Positions 8,709 to 17,199 of a stretch of 64,000 bases of DNA are shown here, in pieces. Source of the stretch: Streptomyces sp. P3 (lineage in GTDB: Bacteria > Actinomycetota > Actinomycetes > Streptomycetales > Streptomycetaceae); NCBI GenBank assembly GCA_016893485.2, contig JAFEKX020000001.1:9193501-9257500 (forward strand). Reading direction: 5' to 3'. Within the stretch, counting starts at the first letter, position 1. Each line of letters begins with the position of its first letter. A model generated the notes under the pieces. It made no database searches. It saw only the letters and a list, made by a program, of their open reading frames with translations, and had not been told where the DNA came from. A program made the position numbers and the translations under genes.

Positions 8709-9596
8709 GTGGGCGTTATGGCAGCCGTGACGGCAGCGGAGGCACCGGCCACGGCAGGGCAGCGGACGACGGCGGGAGAGGCGCTTCCTCGGATCGCGCA
8801 GCCGTCGAAGGTGAGCCCGAAGGACGCGCGTGAGCTGTCGCGCCAGTTCTTCGACCGGCTGGCCTCGCTGGAGGAAGGCACTCACGAGCACCAGTACGTG
8901 CGCAACACCCTGATCGAGATGAACCTCTCCCTCGTGCGCTACGCGGCCGCGCGCTTCCGCAGCCGCAGCAACGACGAGATGGAGGACATCGTCCAGGTCG
9001 GCACGATCGGACTCATCAAGGCGATCGACCGGTTCGAGCTCTCCCGCCAGGTGGAGTTCACCTCGTTCGCCGTCCCTTACATCGTCGGCGAGATCAAGCG
9101 CTTCTTCCGCGACACCAGCTGGGCCGTCCACGTACCGCGCCGGCTCCAGGAGGCCCGCGTCGAACTGGCCAAGGCGACCGAGGAACTGCGGTCCCGCCTC
9201 GGCCGTACGCCCACCACGCGTGAGCTGTCCGAGCTGATGTGCCTCTCCGAGGAAGAGGTCATCGAGGCCCGCAAGGCGTCCAACGGCTACACCTCCTCCT
9301 CGCTCGACGCGGCGCTCAGCTCCGACACGGGCGCCGAGGGCGAGACCGTACTGGCCGACGTCATCGGCGCGGACGACCCCGGGATGGAACTGGTCGACGA
9401 CCTCAGCTCCCTGGCCCCGCTGATCGCCCAACTCGATGAGCGCGAGCGGCAGATCATCCACATGCGCTACGTCGAGGAGCGCACCCAGGCCGAGATCGGC
9501 GAGGAACTCGGCATCTCCCAGATGCACGTCTCCCGGCTCATCAGCCGGATGCTCCGCCGCCTCCGCGCGGGGCTGCTCGACCCCGCGGTCGCCTGA
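8709..9596 (+). CDS. RNA polymerase sigma factor, SigB/SigF/SigG family
   Basis: An intact 295-residue group 3 sigma factor. Region 2 contains RNTLIEMNLSLVRYAAARF and the core-binding DEMEDIVQVGTIGLIKAIDRFE; VEFTSFAVPYIVGEIKRFFRD and WAVHVPRRLQE are hallmarks of the SigF family. Region 3 is RTPTTRELSELM and region 4 is the HTH TQAEIGEELGISQMHVSRLISRMLRRLRAG. Start may be GTG 8709 or ATG 8718. Streptomyces has many paralogues for stress and sporulation, so I give no symbol. Proximity to the PP2C phosphatase and ATP-binding gene fits partner-switching control, but no anti-sigma gene is directly adjacent. Confidence 0.93.
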   Translation: MGVMAAVTAAEAPATAGQRTTAGEALPRIAQPSKVSPKDARELSRQFFDRLASLEEGTHEHQYVRNTLIEMNLSLVRYAAARFRSRSNDEMEDIVQVGTIGLIKAIDRFELSRQVEFTSFAVPYIVGEIKRFFRDTSWAVHVPRRLQEARVELAKATEELRSRLGRTPTTRELSELMCLSEEEVIEARKASNGYTSSSLDAALSSDTGAEGETVLADVIGADDPGMELVDDLSSLAPLIAQLDERERQIIHMRYVEERTQAEIGEELGISQMHVSRLISRMLRRLRAGLLDPAVA

Positions 9597-9746
9597 CGGG
9601 CCAATCGGGCCGAATGTCCCCACAGTCCGGGCTGTTGGATGATTTCACCCTCCCCGGATGTCCGTTCTGCGGCACTCTCGTACGGTGGCAGGACCGGCGC
9701 CTTCAGGTGCGGGCCCGGCCGTAACGGGGTCGCCGGAAGGGGAGTT

Positions 9747-10324
9747 GTGGCGTGGCGGAGTGAGGAGTTCGGGGCGTCCCACGAGGGCATCGTGGGGCGG
9801 TCCTCGCCGACGGCAGTGAGCCGAAGCCGGTCTATCTCGAGGTGGGCAGCGGGAGTTGCGGCTTCGAGACACGTGAATGGTGGGCGTACAACGGCTGGCT
9901 CGGCCGGCCGAAGGCCACCGGTCGGCGGGCGTCCTGCGCGTGCGGCTGGCGCGGGCAGAACCGCCCCATCGACTGGGAGCAGGTCGACGGCCACGACCTC
10001 GACGACCTGGACACCTCCGACGCGTACGACGACTGGTGTGAACACATCCACGCGGTCGAGCGGCGCACGATCCCGCTGCCCGAGGAACTCTCCGGTCTGA
10101 TGGAGCAGTTGGAGGAGCGGCTCGGCGCGCTCGCCGAGGCCGCGCCGGTCGCCGCGCTGAAGGCGGTGGCCATGCTGGAGCGCATGGCGGGGCGCGTCGG
10201 CAAGGAGGCCGCGTACGGGGTGCAGGCCGACGACGTGTCCGGCGAGGCCCTCGGCAAGGCGCTCGGGCTCAGCGTGGACAGCGCGCAGGAGCGGCTCGAC
10301 CGGCATCTGCACGCGTCCCACTGA
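9747..10324 (+). CDS. Hypothetical protein with a Cys-pair motif (frameshifted)
   Basis: I do not recognise a named family. The GTG at 9747 follows GGAAGGGGAG and gives VAWRSEEFGASHEGIVGR; after a shift near 9800 the protein continues LEVGSGSCGFETREWWAYNGWL and runs intact to 10324, about 190 residues. A RRASCACGWRGQNRPIDWE segment with CxCxW could be a small metal or nucleic-acid-binding element. The C-terminal half is predicted alpha-helical and Ala/Glu-rich (LMEQLEERLGALAEA). It follows the sigma gene on the same strand after 150 bases. Function unknown. Confidence 0.6.
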
Positions 10325-10473
10325 CAGAGCCCGCGACGGACGGCGGCCACGGCTGCCGGGATCGGCTGCGGGGATCGGCCAGGCCCGCGGTGCCGCGCCG
10401 CCGTGGCACCCGGGGCCCGTGCCAGACTGGACGTACCGTTCACCCCCGTACCCGCACTTCACCGAGGTTGTCC

Positions 10474-11127
10474 GTGACCAAGTCCCCGGCCCGTGTCCCC
10501 CAGCGCAGCAACGCGCGCTCCAACCGGGAACGCATCCTGGCCACGGCCCGCCGGGAACTCGGCCGGAACCCCGACATCACCCTGGAAGAACTCGCGCGCG
10601 CCTCCGGTGTCGTACGACGCACTCTGTTCGGGCACTTCCCCGGCCGGGAGGCGTTGCTGGAGGCGCTGGCCGAGGAGGCGTCGGAGGCGCTGCGGGCCGC
10701 GCTGCCCGCCAAGCCGGAGGCGTCCGGTGCGGGGGCGGAGTCGGCCGAGCGGTCGTACGCGCGGTTCGTGCTGTCGATGTGGACCGTGGGCGACCGCTAC
10801 CGGCTGCTCCTGGCGCTGGCCCGGCGCGATCTGGGCGTGGAGCGCGTCACCGAGATCCTGTCACCGGCGCGCGGCGCGGCGGCGACCATCCTGGACCGGG
10901 GCCAGCGCGAGGGCGTCTTCCACACCCAGCTGTCGGCCGCCGTGCTCAGCGCCGGACTCGAAGCCATGTCGATCGCCCTGCTCGAAGAGGTCAACTCCGG
11001 GGCGCTGGAGGACGACGGCACCCAAGCGGCGGTCGCCTCGCTGATCGCGGCCGGTGTGCCGGAGAAGCAGGCGCGGATCGTGGTGGACGAGGTCGCGCCG
11101 GCGACCCCGGCCGCTGCGGACGACTGA
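10474..11127 (+). CDS. TetR/AcrR-family regulator
   Basis: Intact, about 217 residues from GTG 10474. The N-terminal HTH spans roughly residues 12-58: RERILATARRELGRNPDITLEELARASGVVRRTLFGHFPGREALLEAL. The C-terminal domain is a helical ligand-binding bundle. The longer frame from 10390 is not preferred because TetR HTHs normally begin within 10-25 residues of the start. The gene is convergent with the DUF2993 gene. It is a candidate repressor for the tandem operators at 11983-12027 about 850 bases away, but that link is inference. Confidence 0.88.
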   Translation: MTKSPARVPQRSNARSNRERILATARRELGRNPDITLEELARASGVVRRTLFGHFPGREALLEALAEEASEALRAALPAKPEASGAGAESAERSYARFVLSMWTVGDRYRLLLALARRDLGVERVTEILSPARGAAATILDRGQREGVFHTQLSAAVLSAGLEAMSIALLEEVNSGALEDDGTQAAVASLIAAGVPEKQARIVVDEVAPATPAAADD

Positions 11128-11130
11128 GCA

Positions 11131-11916
11131 TCAGGCGTCGCTGTACGACGAGTCGGTCCGTGCGGTGTCGTCGGCGCGGAAGGTGACCGACTCGCCCGAC
11201 AGCCGGGCGCTGAGCCCGCTGTCCTTCGCGGTGATCGAGCGCAGGCTGAGGCCCTGCGGGATGTTCCGGAGCTGGATCGGCCGAGCGAAGGCCCCGCTGA
11301 GTGCAGCTCGCCCCAGTTCGGGCAGCGGACCGCCCGTGACCTGGAAGTCCTTGAAGGCGATGCGGTTGCCGGGGAGCACCGAGACCGTCGTCGTCACCGT
11401 GATGTCGCCGGTGGGCAGCGGGACCGTCGCGCGGACCTGGTCGGGGCGGCTGCCCCGGGTGACCGTGGGGCCCAGGGCGGCGGACAGGTCCGGGTAGGAC
11501 AGCAGGGCGGTCGCCTCCGCCGAGTGGGCCCGTGCCTCCGAGTCGTCGTCGGACTTCCTCAAGTCCGTGAGCCGCAGGCTGAGTTCGCTCAACGGCAGCA
11601 GGCCGGTGGTGTCGCTCGCCGGTATGTCGTGCGCGGTGATGTCCACCTGCCGCAGGGTGCCCGAGGCCAGCTGCGTCAGCACGGGGAAGCCCCGCACCCG
11701 GACGTCCGGCGCCGAGGGCGTGTGCATGCCCGCCTGGAACGCCGTGGCCGTACGGGACTCGACCCGAGCGGTCGCGAGGCGGTCGGCGGCGACGGACACG
11801 AGCAGCAGCGCGAGCAGGGAGCCGACGGCGACGGCGACCGGTCGGCGGCTCCTCCGGGGCGGGCCGGGCGCGTCCACGGGCTCGTAGGACTCGTACATCT
11901 CGTGAGGCTCGTACAT
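11131..11916 (-). CDS. DUF2993 (LmeA-like) membrane-anchored protein
   Basis: Intact, about 261 residues from the ATG at 11916 (GAAAGAG upstream). After a short cytoplasmic Pro/Glu-rich head (MYEPHEMYESYEP) comes a basic patch and one membrane helix (PVAVAVGSLLALLLVSVAA). The rest is extracytoplasmic with DUF2993 features: VRVRGFPVLTQLASGTLRQVDITA and the end region TVSVLPGNRIAFKDFQV. The family binds lipids or phospholipid-like ligands at the cell envelope of actinobacteria. It is divergent from the MFS transporter gene; both share the operator region, hinting at co-regulation. Confidence 0.85.
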   Translation of the reverse strand: MYEPHEMYESYEPVDAPGPPRRSRRPVAVAVGSLLALLLVSVAADRLATARVESRTATAFQAGMHTPSAPDVRVRGFPVLTQLASGTLRQVDITAHDIPASDTTGLLPLSELSLRLTDLRKSDDDSEARAHSAEATALLSYPDLSAALGPTVTRGSRPDQVRATVPLPTGDITVTTTVSVLPGNRIAFKDFQVTGGPLPELGRAALSGAFARPIQLRNIPQGLSLRSITAKDSGLSARLSGESVTFRADDTARTDSSYSDA

Positions 11917-11982
11917 GGGTCTCTTTCGTCGGGGTGGTCGCAGGTGGCGGACCGTGCCGGCCGGGTGATCGCATCGGCATAG

Positions 11983-12000
11983 TTGCACATCGGTGGGCAA
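11983..12000. promoter_or_regulatory. Operator copy 1, overlapping the -35 of the MFS gene
   Basis: TTGCACATCGGTGGGCAA, a dyad of the form TTGCnCA-n4-TGnGCAA. Its first six bases are also a good -35 (TTGCAC), 17 bases from TAGTCT at 12006-12011. Confidence 0.65.
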
Positions 12001-12005
12001 TAAAA

Positions 12006-12011
12006 TAGTCT
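12006..12011 (+). promoter_or_regulatory. Predicted -10 box of the MFS gene
   Basis: TAGTCT, 17 bases downstream of TTGCAC (11983-11988). The promoter would start transcription about 35 bases before the ATG at 12051, which has AGGAG at 12041-12045. Confidence 0.5.
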
Positions 12012-12027
12012 GCACATCAGTGAGCAA
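12010..12027. promoter_or_regulatory. Operator copy 2, overlapping the -10/start region
   Basis: CTGCACATCAGTGAGCAA repeats the same TGCnCA-n4-TGnGCA dyad 27 bp after the first copy. Occupancy of the two sites would cover the whole promoter, so the regulator is expected to be a repressor, most likely TetR or MarR type. Confidence 0.65.
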
Positions 12028-12050
12028 TTAATGCTGTCTAGGAGTCTCCG

Positions 12051-13685
12051 ATGCCGCTCGTCGCCACCACACCCGTCGACAAGATGACAGGGCCGTACGC
12101 ACGGCGCTGGTCCGCCCTGATCGTGCTCTGCCTGAGCCTGTTGATCGTGGTCATGGCGAACACCTCGCTGATCGTCGCCGCCCCCGACATGACCACCGAC
12201 CTGGGCCTGAGCAGCAGCGATCTGCAGTGGGTCGTCGACGGCTACACCGTCCCGTATGCCGCGCTGATGCTCGTGCTGGGCGCGATCGGCGACAAGTACA
12301 GCCGGCGCGGCGCGCTCCTCACCGGGCTGGTGATCTTCGCCGGGGATCGGTGATGGGCAGCCTGGTCCACGAGACCGGGTTGGTCATCGCGGCCCGCGCG
12401 GTCATGGGTGTGGGCGCGGCGGTGGTCATGCCGGCCACGCTGTCCCTGCTGGTCGCGATCTTCCCGAAGCGTGAGCGGGCGCGGGCCATCACGGCCTGGA
12501 CCGCGACCTCGGGCCTCGCCATCGCCATCGGTCCGCTGGTCGCGGGCTGGCTGCTGGAGGACCACGCCTGGGGCTCCACGTTCCTGATCAACGTCCCCAT
12601 CGCGCTCCTCGCCGTGGTCGGCGCCGTAGTCCTGGTGCCGCCGTCCAAGGCGGAGGGATGGGCCGCATCGACTACATGGGCGGTCTGCTCTCGATCATCT
12701 CGGTCGGCAGCCTCGTCTACGCGCTCATCGAGGGCCCGCACTTCGGCTGGGACGCGGGTCCGGTCACCGCGGCCGTCGTCGCCGCTGTCGGTCTCCCGGC
12801 CTTCGTGGCCTGGGAGTTGAGGCACCCGCACCCCATGCTCGACGTCCGCAAGTTCGCTCGGCGAGCCTTCAGCGGCTCGATGCTGGCGGTCCTGTTCTTC
12901 TTCTTCGGCACCTACGGCGCGATCTACTACGCCACCCAGTTCCTGCAGTTCGTCCTCGGCTACAGCGCGCTGGAGACCGGCGTACGACTGCTGCCGCTCG
13001 CCGGTGCCGTGTCCCTCGGCGCCGCCGTCACCGGGCGGCTGACGCCCAAGCTGGGTGTGAAGCCGATGGTGGTGACCGGCATGGCGATCGGCACCGTGGG
13101 CGTCTTCCTGCTCACCCTCGTCGACAAGACCTCCACCTACACCGACTTCCTGCCGATGCTGCTCCTGCTCGGCTTCGCGATCGGGCTCAGCGTCTCCCGG
13201 CCACGGACACGATCATGGGCTCGTTCCCGGAGAACGAACTCGGCGTCGGCGGCGGCGCCAACGACACCGCGCTGGAACTCGGCGGCTCCCTCGGCATCGC
13301 CATCCTCGGCTCGCTGCTGGGCACCACCTACAAGGACAAGCTGACCGACCTGGCCGGCGGACACCTTCCCGCCGCCGCGCTGGACACCGCGAAGGACTCG
13401 GTCGGCGGCGGACTGGCCGTGGCCCAGCAGATCGCGAAGACGCCCTCCGCCGGACCGCAGCAGGCGCAGGCCCTGGTCGACGCCGTGCACGAGGCCTTCG
13501 CCCACGGGGTCGCGCGGACCAGCCTCGTCGGTGGGATCATCATGGCTGTCGGCACCCTGATCGTCCTCGCGGTCCTGCCCGGCCGCCGCGCGAACGCCGA
13601 GCCCGGACCGAAGGCGACGGAGACCAGCCGCGACCAGGAGCACGCCGGATCCGTGGAGAACTCCCGCTCGGTGTCGGCCCGTTGA
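12051..13685 (+). CDS. MFS drug transporter, DHA2/EmrB-QacA type (frameshifted)
   Basis: Four successive frames (shifts near 12347, 12655 and 13195) make one 14-helix exporter of about 545 residues. Helix 1 is ALIVLCLSLLIVVMANTSLIVAAPDM; motif A follows as GAIGDKYSRRGALL; motif C-like and later segments include AITAWTATSGLAIAIGPLVAGWLLE and YGAIYYATQFLQFVLGYSALETGVRLLP. The C-terminus is a polar tail after LIVLAVLPGRRA. Family members export drugs, dyes or antibiotics with protons. Two operators cover its promoter. The clustering of shifts in G/C runs suggests the real gene is intact. Confidence 0.88.
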
Positions 13686-13719
13686 AGTCCAGGGTCCGTG
13701 GACGAGGAAGCGAGAGAAC

Positions 13720-14197
13720 ATGACCACCCCGCACCGCGTCGATGTCCACCAGCACCTTCTCCCGCCCGCCTACCGGGAGTTGATGGACCGTCACGAGATG
13801 ACCGCCGGTGGTTGGCCCACCCCGTCCTGGGACGCGCGGAGCGCGCTCGCGATGATGGACCGCCGGTCCATCGCCACCGGCGTCCTGTCGATCAGCGCGC
13901 CCGGCACCCACTTCGGCGACGACAGCGAGGCCCGAGCGACGGCCCGCGACGTCAACGAGTTCGGCGCGGAGCCGGCCAAGGACCGCCCCGACCGCTCCGG
14001 CTTCTTCGCCGGCGTCCCGCTGCCCGACACCATCCTCTACGGCAGCGACTTCCCCCTTCGCACCCGAGGCGAGCGGCCCGGTCCGCGACGCCTACGACGG
14101 CTGCGCACCCGGCCGGCTCGACGCGATCGACCACGGGAACGCGCAGCGGCTCTTCACGAAACGGTACGGCGGCGGGGGCGCGCAGGCGGCGGGGTGA
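13720..14197 (+). pseudogene. Amidohydrolase-2 family protein with large internal deletion
   Basis: The start is normal for a metal-dependent TIM-barrel amidohydrolase (VDVHQHLLPPAYRELM, with the HxH metal motif) and the end is normal (ILYGSDFPFAP..., DAIDHGNAQRLFTKRYGGG). The middle is missing: FFAGVPLPDT is joined directly to ILYGSDFP, so roughly 170-200 residues carrying the other metal ligands are gone. A base loss near 14050 shifts the tail frame. It lies 35 bases after the MFS gene and was probably co-transcribed with it. Confidence 0.75.
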
Positions 14198-14337
14198 GCG
14201 GAGTCCGCCGGGGGCGCACGCCGGTCGGTCGGATCATCGTGGATAAACTGGAACAGTTCCGCCTCGGCGCCCGCTCCCTCGCCCGCTCGGAGAACACCGT
14301 CCCCGCGTCGAGCGGCGCCGGAATCCCCGGCGACTGA

Positions 14338-15468
14338 ATGTCCCTGCCCGCTCGCGGGCAGCCGTCCAGGGGTGCCCGGTCGGATGCCGTTCCCGCCCAC
14401 CTGACGGAGACCGACGGTCCTGCCTGTGAACACCCCGGACGCCACCGCCCCCTCGCCGAACCGACCTCCCGCCGCACCCGACGCTGGCTGCGGCCCGTGG
14501 TGATCACGGTCCTGCTCGCGCTGTTCGGCACCGAACTGGTCCTGGGCTGGCCCTCGTTGGCCTCCGCCCTGTCCCAGCTGCGCGCACCCCGGCTGAACTG
14601 GTTCGCCGTCGCGCTCGTCGCCGAGGTGGCCGCCATGGGCTGCTACGCGCGCATGCAGCGCCGACTGCTCCGCTCGGCAGGGGTGATCGTGCCGATCCAG
14701 AAGCACGTCGCCCTCGCCTACGCCGCCCACTCGCTCAGCGTCACCCTGCCCGGCGGGCCCGCCTTCTCCACGCACTTCAACTACCAGCAGATGCGCCGCT
14801 TCGGTGCCACCCCCGCCATCGCCTCCTGGTGCATCGCGCTCTCCGGCATCCTCTCGGCGGCGGCCCTGGCCGTCGTCACCGCGATCTCCGCCATCGTCTC
14901 CGACGGCAGCCTGCAGTGGCACAGCCTCGTCACCCTCGGCCTGGCCGTGGTCCTGCTGACCGTCGGCATCCGGCGCATCACCCGCCACCCCGAGAAGGTC
15001 GAACCGGCCACCCGTGCCGCGCTGGCCCGGGTCAACCGGCTGCGGCACGTGCCCGAGACCCAGGGCCTGGACCGCATCCGCGGCTTCGTCGAGCAGCTCC
15101 GCACCGCCCGGCTCGAACCCCGGCACGCCGTCGCCGCCGCCGTGTTCGCCGTACTCAACTGGCTGCTCGACGCGGGCTGCCTCTGGCTGTGCTTCCACGC
15201 CATCAGCGACACGCAGATCAGCAGCGCCCAACTGCTGCTCGCCTTCTGCGCGGGCATGGCCGCCGGGACCCTCACGATCATCCCCGGCGGCCTCGGCCTC
15301 ATCGACAGCGCGCTGATCCTCGGGCTGGTCACGGGCGGGGTCGCGACCAGCACCGCGATCGCCACGGTCGTGCTGTACCGGATCATCAGCTTCGGGTTCA
15401 TCATTGGCGTCGGCTGGATAACGTGGCTGGTCATCCGCCGCCACAACCGCCGGGAACCCGCGCTCTAG
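14338..15468 (+). CDS. Lysylphosphatidylglycerol synthase TM region / YbhN (UPF0104) family membrane protein
   Basis: An intact 376-residue multi-pass protein. After about 50 polar residues come membrane helices, with family motifs LAYAAHSLSVTLPGGPAFSTHFNYQQMRR (around residues 125-150) and the Gly-rich AGTLTIIPGGLGLIDSALILG (about 320), followed by TAIATVVLYRIISFG. This is the flippase-like transmembrane half of MprF-type enzymes without the aminoacyl-transfer domain. Such proteins are thought to move lipids across the membrane. A second member, fused to a kinase-like region, lies at 36441-38909. Confidence 0.9.
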   Translation: MSLPARGQPSRGARSDAVPAHLTETDGPACEHPGRHRPLAEPTSRRTRRWLRPVVITVLLALFGTELVLGWPSLASALSQLRAPRLNWFAVALVAEVAAMGCYARMQRRLLRSAGVIVPIQKHVALAYAAHSLSVTLPGGPAFSTHFNYQQMRRFGATPAIASWCIALSGILSAAALAVVTAISAIVSDGSLQWHSLVTLGLAVVLLTVGIRRITRHPEKVEPATRAALARVNRLRHVPETQGLDRIRGFVEQLRTARLEPRHAVAAAVFAVLNWLLDAGCLWLCFHAISDTQISSAQLLLAFCAGMAAGTLTIIPGGLGLIDSALILGLVTGGVATSTAIATVVLYRIISFGFIIGVGWITWLVIRRHNRREPAL

Positions 15469-15489
15469 CGGGCCGGTCCTCAGGCCCGC
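15468..15489. terminator. Short hairpin between convergent genes
   Basis: GCGGGCC (15468-15474) pairs with GGCCCGC (15483-15489) across an eight-base loop, in the gap between the membrane-protein stop and the SDR stop. It could terminate both genes. The stem is only 7 bp. Confidence 0.4.
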
Positions 15490-16263
15490 GCGCCGCCGTC
15501 GACCCGCAGGACCGTGCCGGTCACGAAGGACGCGCGGTCACTGAGCAGCCAGGCCGCCGCCTGCGCGATCTCGTCGGGGACCGCCGCCCGGCGCAGCGGG
15601 TGTGCGCCGTGAGCCGCTCCTGGAGACCGGGGACTCCGCCTCCCAGGCCTGGATCATCTCGGTGAGGGTGTTGCCGGGGGCGATGGCGTTCACGCGGATG
15701 CCCTCGGGGCCGTAGGTGACGGCGGCCGACTCGGTGAGGCTGTTGACCGCGCGCTTCATCGCGCCGTAGGCGGGCAGTTCGGGGTTGCCCATCAGGCTGC
15801 CGACGGAGGAGTTGTTGACGATGGCGCCGGTCCTGGCGGTGGCGCGGATGGCGGCGACCTGCGCGACCATGGCGAGCCAGACGCCCTTGAGGTTCACGCC
15901 GTAGACCTGGTCGAACTCGCCCTCGGTCAACTCGTCCATCGGGCCCGGGCGTTGGATCGTGGCGCCGTTGTTGAAGGCCACGTCGAGGCGGCCGTACAGG
16001 TCCACGGCGCGGTCGACGGCGGCGCGGACACTGGTCGCGTCGGCCAGGTCGCAGACGACGTAGTCGGCGGTGCCGCCCGCCTCGCGGATCTCCTCGGTGA
16101 CCGCCTTCAGCTGGGCCTCCGTGCGGGCCGCGAGCAGTACCCGGGCGCCTTCCCGGGCGAACAGTCGCGCCGCAGCCGCGCGCGATTCCGCGCCCGGCGC
16201 CGGTGACGAAGGCGACCTTGCCGGACAGCAGGCCGAGGGAGGGGAAGTGGGTGTGTTGGTCAT
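15480..16263 (-). CDS. SDR-family NAD(P)-dependent oxidoreductase (frameshifted)
   Basis: About 260 residues over several frames. The N-terminal Rossmann motif GKVAFVTGAGRGI is followed after a shift by AAARLFAREGARVLLAARTEAQL, then DVAFNNGATIQRPGPMDELTE, NNSSVGSLMG, catalytic YGAMKRAVNSL (Tyr-x-x-x-Lys) and VNAIAPGNTLTEM. A further shift near 15610 leads to the classical end SFVTGTVLRVDGGARA. The ATG at 16263 is chosen. The protein looks like a standard 3-oxoacyl-ACP-reductase-like SDR of unknown substrate. It is divergent from the XRE-MmyB regulator, which often controls such a gene. Confidence 0.82.
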
Positions 16264-16349
16264 GGCACCGAGCCTGCGCCGACCGGTGATGCCGATCCAG
16301 GCACCGGCAGTACCTGGATCCGCGCGTCGCCGTCCGTCCACACTGGGGA

Positions 16350-17199
16350 GTGGACCGACGAGAACTTGGCGACTTCCTGCGCAGCAGGCGTGAGCGGATC
16401 ACCCCCGCCGAGGTGGGGCTGCCCGCGGGGCCGCGCCGCCGTACCCCGGGGCTGCGCCGCGAGGAGGCCGCGCAGCTGGCGTTCATCTCGACCGAGTACT
16501 ACACCCGGCTGGAGCAGGCGCGCGGCCCGCACCCCTCGCGCGAGGTGCTGGCCGGGCTGGCCCGTGCCCTGCGGCTGACGGACGCCGAGCGCGACCACCT
16601 CCACCACCTCGCGGGGTACCGCCAGGCCCGCCGCCCGGACCCTCGCGCGAGGTCCGGCAGAGTCTCCTCGACCTGGTGCACCGGCTGCCGCAGGCCGCCG
16701 CGTTCGTGGTGTCCGCGACGTACGAGGTGATCGCCTGGAACGATCTCGCCGCCGCCCTCATGGAGGACTTCTCGGCCCTGCCGAGGCGCGACCGCAATCT
16801 GGTGCGCCGCGTCTTCCTCGGACCGCACCGGCCGGGACGGCGGCTCTACGGCGTGTCCGACGCCGACGAGTTCGCCCGTCGCGCCGCCCAGGACCTGCGC
16901 GCCACCGCCGCCCGCTACCCCGACGACCCCGAGCTGACCGAGCTGGTGGCCGAACTCCTCGCCGGCAGCGAGGAGTTCACCGCACTGTGGAACTCCCACG
17001 ACGTGGCCGCCACGCCCACCTTCCGCAAGACCTTCCAGCACCCGATGGTCGGCCCGGTCACCGTCAACTGCGACGTCCTCGACATCGCCGACCGCGACCA
17101 GCGGGTCGTGATCTACACGACGGTCCCCGGCTCACCGTCCGAGAGCGCCCTGCGGCTGCTGTCCGTCATCGGCACCCAGAGCATGGACATCACCCCTGA
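16350..17199 (+). CDS. XRE regulator with MmyB-like ligand domain (frameshifted)
   Basis: The N-terminal HTH reads LGDFLRSRRERITPAEVGLP, then RRRTPGLRREEAAQLAFISTEYYTRLEQARG. After a shift near 16650, the C-terminal MmyB-like PAS domain follows: LPQAAAFVVSATYEVIAWNDLAAALM, RRVFLGP, VNCDVLDIADRDQRVVIYTT and the end SALRLLSVIGTQSMD. As written the frame runs on to 17263. One more C in the CCCC run at 17193 gives a TGA at 17197-17199, the expected end of the family. It is divergent from the SDR gene, the arrangement usual for MmyB-like regulators and their targets. Confidence 0.85.

Noticed and set aside
10390..10473. Longer start for the TetR gene
   Set aside because: GTG 10474 places the HTH at the usual distance from the N-terminus; the extension is Arg/Pro-rich noise.
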